A DNA stretch of 64,000 nt from contig DAOSNS010000005.1 of assembly GCA_035373625.1 (NCBI GenBank), positions 62,001-126,000 on the forward strand, given 5' to 3'. Origin of the DNA: DSWT01 sp035373625. Its GTDB lineage: Bacteria; Chloroflexota; Anaerolineae; B4-G1; SLSP01. Shown in pieces: positions 60,978 through 64,000 of the stretch. The translations under genes and the position numbers were made by a program. Under the pieces are notes generated by a model. The model worked only from the letters and a program-made list of their open reading frames with translations, did not search any database and was not told the origin of the DNA. Each line of letters opens with the position of its first letter. Position 1 is the first letter of the stretch.

Positions 60978-62321
60978 ATGGCAGATGAGCAGACGATGGC
61001 GCGGGCAGAGGCGCTCCGCCGCGAGATTCTCGATAAAGTAGCCGCATACTATCAAGTCGTTCACCGTCCGGCGGACTTTGTTCCCGGCGAAACATTCGTC
61101 AATTATGGCGGGCGCGTCTACGATGAACGCGAACTGCAGAGCGCGGTCGAGGCCGTGCTCGACTTCTGGCTCACCGATGGACCGCGCACAGAAGCCTTCT
61201 CCACGCGGCTGGAGCAGTATGTAGGTTTGAAGCACATCCTCACGGTCAATTCCGGCTCATCGGCGAACCTGGTGGCGATGACGACGTTATGTTCGCATCA
61301 ACTGGAACGCCCCCTGCTTCCCGGCGACGAAGTCATCACGCCGGCCGCGACCTTTCCCACCACCGTGGCACCCATCGTACAAAACCGGCTCATCCCGGTC
61401 TTTGTGGATTGCAAGGTGGGCACGTACAACATTGACGTCAATCTGCTGGAAGCCGCGCTTTCGCCAAAAACGTGCGCCGTATTTGTCCCCCACATCCTCG
61501 GCAACCCCGTAGAGATGGATGTGGTGATGGATTTTGCGCGGGCGCACGATCTCTACGTGATCGAAGACACCTGCGACGCGCTCGGCAGCCGCTATGACGG
61601 CATAGCTTGCGGCGCGTTTGGGCATCTCAGCACCTTCAGCTTCTATCCGGCACACCACATCACCACCGGTGAAGGCGGCGCGGTGGGCACGAACGACAGC
61701 CGCCTGTATCACATCGCCCACTCCATCCGCGATTGGGGCCGTGATTGTTGGTGCGACCACAAAAGCCCGCGCGACGGCGAATGTCATCAACGTTTCGACT
61801 GGAAAATCCCCGGCCTGAACGAGCCTTACGATCACCGCTACTATTTCACGGAGATCGGCTACAACCTCAAGATGACGGACATTCAAGCGGCCATCGGCCT
61901 GCCGCAGCTTGATAAGTTGCCGGACTTTGTGGCTGCGCGCAAACGCAATTTCGCGGTCCTCTACGAAGGGCTGAGCCGCTACGCCGATTATCTCGTACTG
62001 CCGGTCTGGAGTTCTAAGGCCGATGTGGCATGGTTTGCGTTTACCATCGCGGTGCGCGAAGATGCACCCTTTACCCGGCGCGATCTCAATGACTACCTGC
62101 GCACGCGCAAAATCGAGACGCGCTATCTCTTCGCCGGCAACATCCTGCACCAGCCCGGCTATCGCCATATCCCCCATCGCGTCGCCACGCCGCTGCCCGA
62201 AACCGAGCAGGTGCTCAAGAGCGCGTTCTTCATCGGCGTATATCCGGGGATGGATGACGCACGACTGGCGTACATCTTGCAGGTGTTCGAAGACTTCTTC
62301 ACGGCGCGGGGACTCTCATGA
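60978..62321 (+). CDS. rfbH: CDP-4-keto-6-deoxy-D-glucose-3-dehydrase (E1)
   Basis: PLP/[2Fe-2S] enzyme that removes the C3 hydroxyl. 447 residues. In the aminotransferase-fold active site SFYPAHHITTGEGGAV (about 227-242) the PLP-lysine is replaced by His, the hallmark of E1. CWCDHKSPRDGEC supplies three cysteines of the iron-sulfur cluster. The ATG at 60978 lies 7 nt after GGAGG; the ATG at 60972 is too close. The E3 reductase partner (AscD/RfbI) is not within the window. Overlaps the next gene by ATGA. Confidence 0.95.
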   Translation: MADEQTMARAEALRREILDKVAAYYQVVHRPADFVPGETFVNYGGRVYDERELQSAVEAVLDFWLTDGPRTEAFSTRLEQYVGLKHILTVNSGSSANLVAMTTLCSHQLERPLLPGDEVITPAATFPTTVAPIVQNRLIPVFVDCKVGTYNIDVNLLEAALSPKTCAVFVPHILGNPVEMDVVMDFARAHDLYVIEDTCDALGSRYDGIACGAFGHLSTFSFYPAHHITTGEGGAVGTNDSRLYHIAHSIRDWGRDCWCDHKSPRDGECHQRFDWKIPGLNEPYDHRYYFTEIGYNLKMTDIQAAIGLPQLDKLPDFVAARKRNFAVLYEGLSRYADYLVLPVWSSKADVAWFAFTIAVREDAPFTRRDLNDYLRTRKIETRYLFAGNILHQPGYRHIPHRVATPLPETEQVLKSAFFIGVYPGMDDARLAYILQVFEDFFTARGLS

Positions 62322-62359
62322 ATCATGAATTACAAATTATGAATTACGAGTCAACCATC

Positions 62360-63067
62360 ATGAAACTTTCGATCATCATTTGCGCCTATAACGAGCGCCG
62401 GACGATCCTTGATGCCATTGCGCAGGCGCATGCAGTGGCGTTGCCGTCCGGCTGGGATAAAGAGATCATCGTCGTAGATAATTGCTCGACCGACGGCACA
62501 CGCGACCTGCTCCAAACGGTGGATATGCCGGGGGTACGCATCATCCTGCACCCCCGCAACCTGGGCAAGAGCGCCTCCATCCTCACCGGCATCAGCGAGG
62601 CCAGCGGTGACTATTTCCTCATCTTCGACGCCGACCTGGAATATGAAGCCGCCGACATCCCGCGCATGGTCGCCGCAGTGACGCCCGGCGAGACGGTCGC
62701 CGTTTTCGGGTCGCGCACGCTCGGTGGACGTAAAATCTACCTGTACGCGCAGAATTATTGGGGTGTACGCTTCCTCACCACCATCGCCAACTTGCTTTTC
62801 GGCGGACATTTGACCGACATTGCCACCGGCCCCAAGCTGGCGCGGGTGGATGTAGTGCGCTCGCTGAACCTGAGCAGCCACGAATTCGACCTGGATTTCG
62901 ATCTGCCGTGCAAATTACTCAAAAATGGTTATAAAATAAAAGAAATCGCCATCAACTATCACCCGCGCTCGGTAGCCCAAGGGAAGGGTCTGGCAGGCTG
63001 GAAAGCCGTGCGCACCGGTTTGCGCGTGCTGTGGATCTATTTCAAAGTTCTGATCGGAAGGGAGTAG
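62360..63067 (+). CDS. Glycosyltransferase family 2 (DPM/GtrB-like)
   Basis: 235 residues from ATG 62360 (MKLSIIICAYNERRTI). An in-frame ATG at 62318 overlaps the rfbH stop (ATGA) and would add 14 residues, but these are encoded by an AATTATGAATTACG repeat. Which start is used is open. IVVDNCSTDGT, ILHPRNLGKSASILTGI and IFDADLEYEAADIPRM (DAD metal site) define the GT2 fold of dolichol/undecaprenyl-phosphate sugar synthases. GSRTLGGRK, LTDIATGPKLARVDVV and PRSVAQGKGLAGWKAVRTGLRVL are as in that group. No C-terminal membrane helices. It probably charges a polyprenyl phosphate for a GT-C enzyme. Confidence 0.88.
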   Translation: MKLSIIICAYNERRTILDAIAQAHAVALPSGWDKEIIVVDNCSTDGTRDLLQTVDMPGVRIILHPRNLGKSASILTGISEASGDYFLIFDADLEYEAADIPRMVAAVTPGETVAVFGSRTLGGRKIYLYAQNYWGVRFLTTIANLLFGGHLTDIATGPKLARVDVVRSLNLSSHEFDLDFDLPCKLLKNGYKIKEIAINYHPRSVAQGKGLAGWKAVRTGLRVLWIYFKVLIGRE

Positions 63068-63147
63068 GAGCAAGAGACCGAGACTAGGGATTGAACAGTA
63101 TCTCAATCACGAATCCCCAATCACTTTTTTAAGGAGGTAATGCGCTT

Positions 63148-64000
63148 ATGAAACCATCAACACTCCACACCATTGGACGGATCGTTTTGGGTTTGGCGTT
63201 GGCGGCGTTGAGTGCAGTATTGGTCACGTTGGCCTTTCCTCCATTCAACCTCTGGTTCCTGGTATGGTTCGCTGCTGTCCCGGCGGTAGTGGCACAATAC
63301 CGCATCATGCCGCGTAAGCTTTCCTCGCTGGCCTCGGCAGTGTTCAACGGCGGCTGGGTGCTCGGCTACCTGGGGCCGGTCTTCGCCGGCAGCGGCAATT
63401 TTATGGAATACCTGTGGCTCTATGTCCTCATTATCTCTTTTCTGGCGGATATGGGCAACCGCGCTTTCCACGAGCGCACGCGGTATCGCTGGTTTGTCCC
63501 CCAGAGCGTTATCGGATGGGTGGGCATCGAGATGATCCGCAGCTTCCTGCCCATCGCCGGGACGTGGGGTTTCATCGCCTACACGCTGTACCGGCAGCCG
63601 TGGCTGATCCAGCCCGCGAGTATCTTCAGCATCTTCGGCGTGAGCACGCTGATTATGCTGGTCAACTACGCGCTGGGGCTGGGCGCCATCGCCCTTTATG
63701 ACCGACGATGGCAAACGGAAGCCGACGCCCCAACGCCGTCCCCTGTCACAGTACGCCGTTGGCTCATCGGCGTGGGGGCAACGCTTGCCGCCTGGACCCT
63801 GCTGAGCCTGGTGCTCTTCCGCCACCCCACCACCCCGACGGTCAAAGTCGCGGCGGTACAGCCGGAAGCCTCGGTGATTCTCGCCGCGTTCAGCGGGCTG
63901 GATGACAAGGTCGCCAAACTTTCGGCGCAGATGGTCGCGCAAACCCGCAATGCTGCCGCACAGGGCGCAGAGTTCATCGTCTGGCCGGAAGGAGCCATGC
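63148..64000 (+). CDS. lnt: Apolipoprotein N-acyltransferase, 3' partial
   Basis: Third step of lipoprotein acylation. The ATG at 63148 has AAGGAGG upstream and the frame is open to the window edge (284 codons). Membrane helices: LGLALAALSAVLVTLAFPP, LWFLVWFAAVPAVV, and four more to about residue 225, including the family block GTWGFIAYTLYRQPWLIQPASIFSIFGVS. The nitrilase domain begins VKVAAVQPEA and shows the catalytic Glu in FIVWPEGAM before the edge. The Lys and Cys of the triad lie outside. Relevant to the lipoproteins in this window (GIN protein, MltG). Confidence 0.88.
   Translation, partial: MKPSTLHTIGRIVLGLALAALSAVLVTLAFPPFNLWFLVWFAAVPAVVAQYRIMPRKLSSLASAVFNGGWVLGYLGPVFAGSGNFMEYLWLYVLIISFLADMGNRAFHERTRYRWFVPQSVIGWVGIEMIRSFLPIAGTWGFIAYTLYRQPWLIQPASIFSIFGVSTLIMLVNYALGLGAIALYDRRWQTEADAPTPSPVTVRRWLIGVGATLAAWTLLSLVLFRHPTTPTVKVAAVQPEASVILAAFSGLDDKVAKLSAQMVAQTRNAAAQGAEFIVWPEGAM

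Overview
The window looks like a chromosomal segment of an uncultured Chloroflexota bacterium of the Anaerolineae/Caldilineae type. The pointers are the overall high GC, secreted proteins carrying DUF11 repeats and an 'IYLPxVxK/R' linker, the alaS - baseplate-J-like - ruvX - mltG order, a Ycf45/R3H-type ATPase, and many degenerate short repeats in intergenic DNA and even inside genes. No rRNA, tRNA, CRISPR array or prophage is visible. The lineage is inferred, not proven.

Region by region. (1) 1-10080 is an extracellular polysaccharide locus on the + strand: a partial GT2, a methyltransferase, two GT4 enzymes, a polyprenyl-phosphate sugar-1-phosphate transferase, WecB, a GT-C membrane enzyme and a Wzz/BY-kinase chimera. 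(2) 10160-20300 is mixed: glutamine-dependent NAD synthase, a DUF2807 lipoprotein, a PAP2 protein, a soluble histidine kinase, a DUF4332 protein, a molybdenum hydroxylase whose fused ferredoxin-like domain has lost every cluster cysteine, and a DUF4914 P-loop protein. (3) 20560-32550 holds surface and regulatory genes: a 2209-residue DUF11/beta-helix/propeller protein, an NTP_transf_5 protein, a large anchored secreted protein, and an ECF sigma factor with a small membrane partner separated by three copies of a 156-bp repeat. (4) 32900-40500 contains the most interesting system. It is a minus-strand RiPP-like cassette with two PqqD-type recognition proteins, two radical SAM/SPASM maturases, an HPr-kinase-like ATPase, a 66-residue Cys/Gly/Asn-rich precursor-like peptide with a YxxP leader motif, and an S26-type peptidase. 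A toxin-antitoxin pair and an orphan antitoxin sit between the two maturase genes. Part of the cassette and a GT-C gene lie in a clearly AT-richer block. (5) 40660-49820 is housekeeping: nitrilase, tmk, Ycf45-like ATPase, alaS, baseplate-J-like, ruvX, mltG. (6) 49820-58050 is a compound repeat array, an LCP protein, yraN, a secreted metalloprotease, a C39-like protein, miaA, a membrane protein and a cytidylate-kinase-like protein. (7) 58180-64000 is a CDP-3,6-dideoxyhexose operon (rfbF, rfbG-like, SDR, rfbH), a GT2 and the 5' part of lnt.

The two ends of the window both serve cell-surface glycan assembly: activated deoxysugars, glycosyltransferases, initiating transferase, chain-length kinase and LCP ligase. 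The centre supplies secreted surface proteins and a peptide-modification cassette. Several degenerate repeat families (TCAACGGATTAAACGGAT, CACGAATT, AACGTTTGAACG and 7-bp tandem units) run through the whole segment. They repeatedly overlap gene ends, so that unrelated proteins share C-terminal tails.
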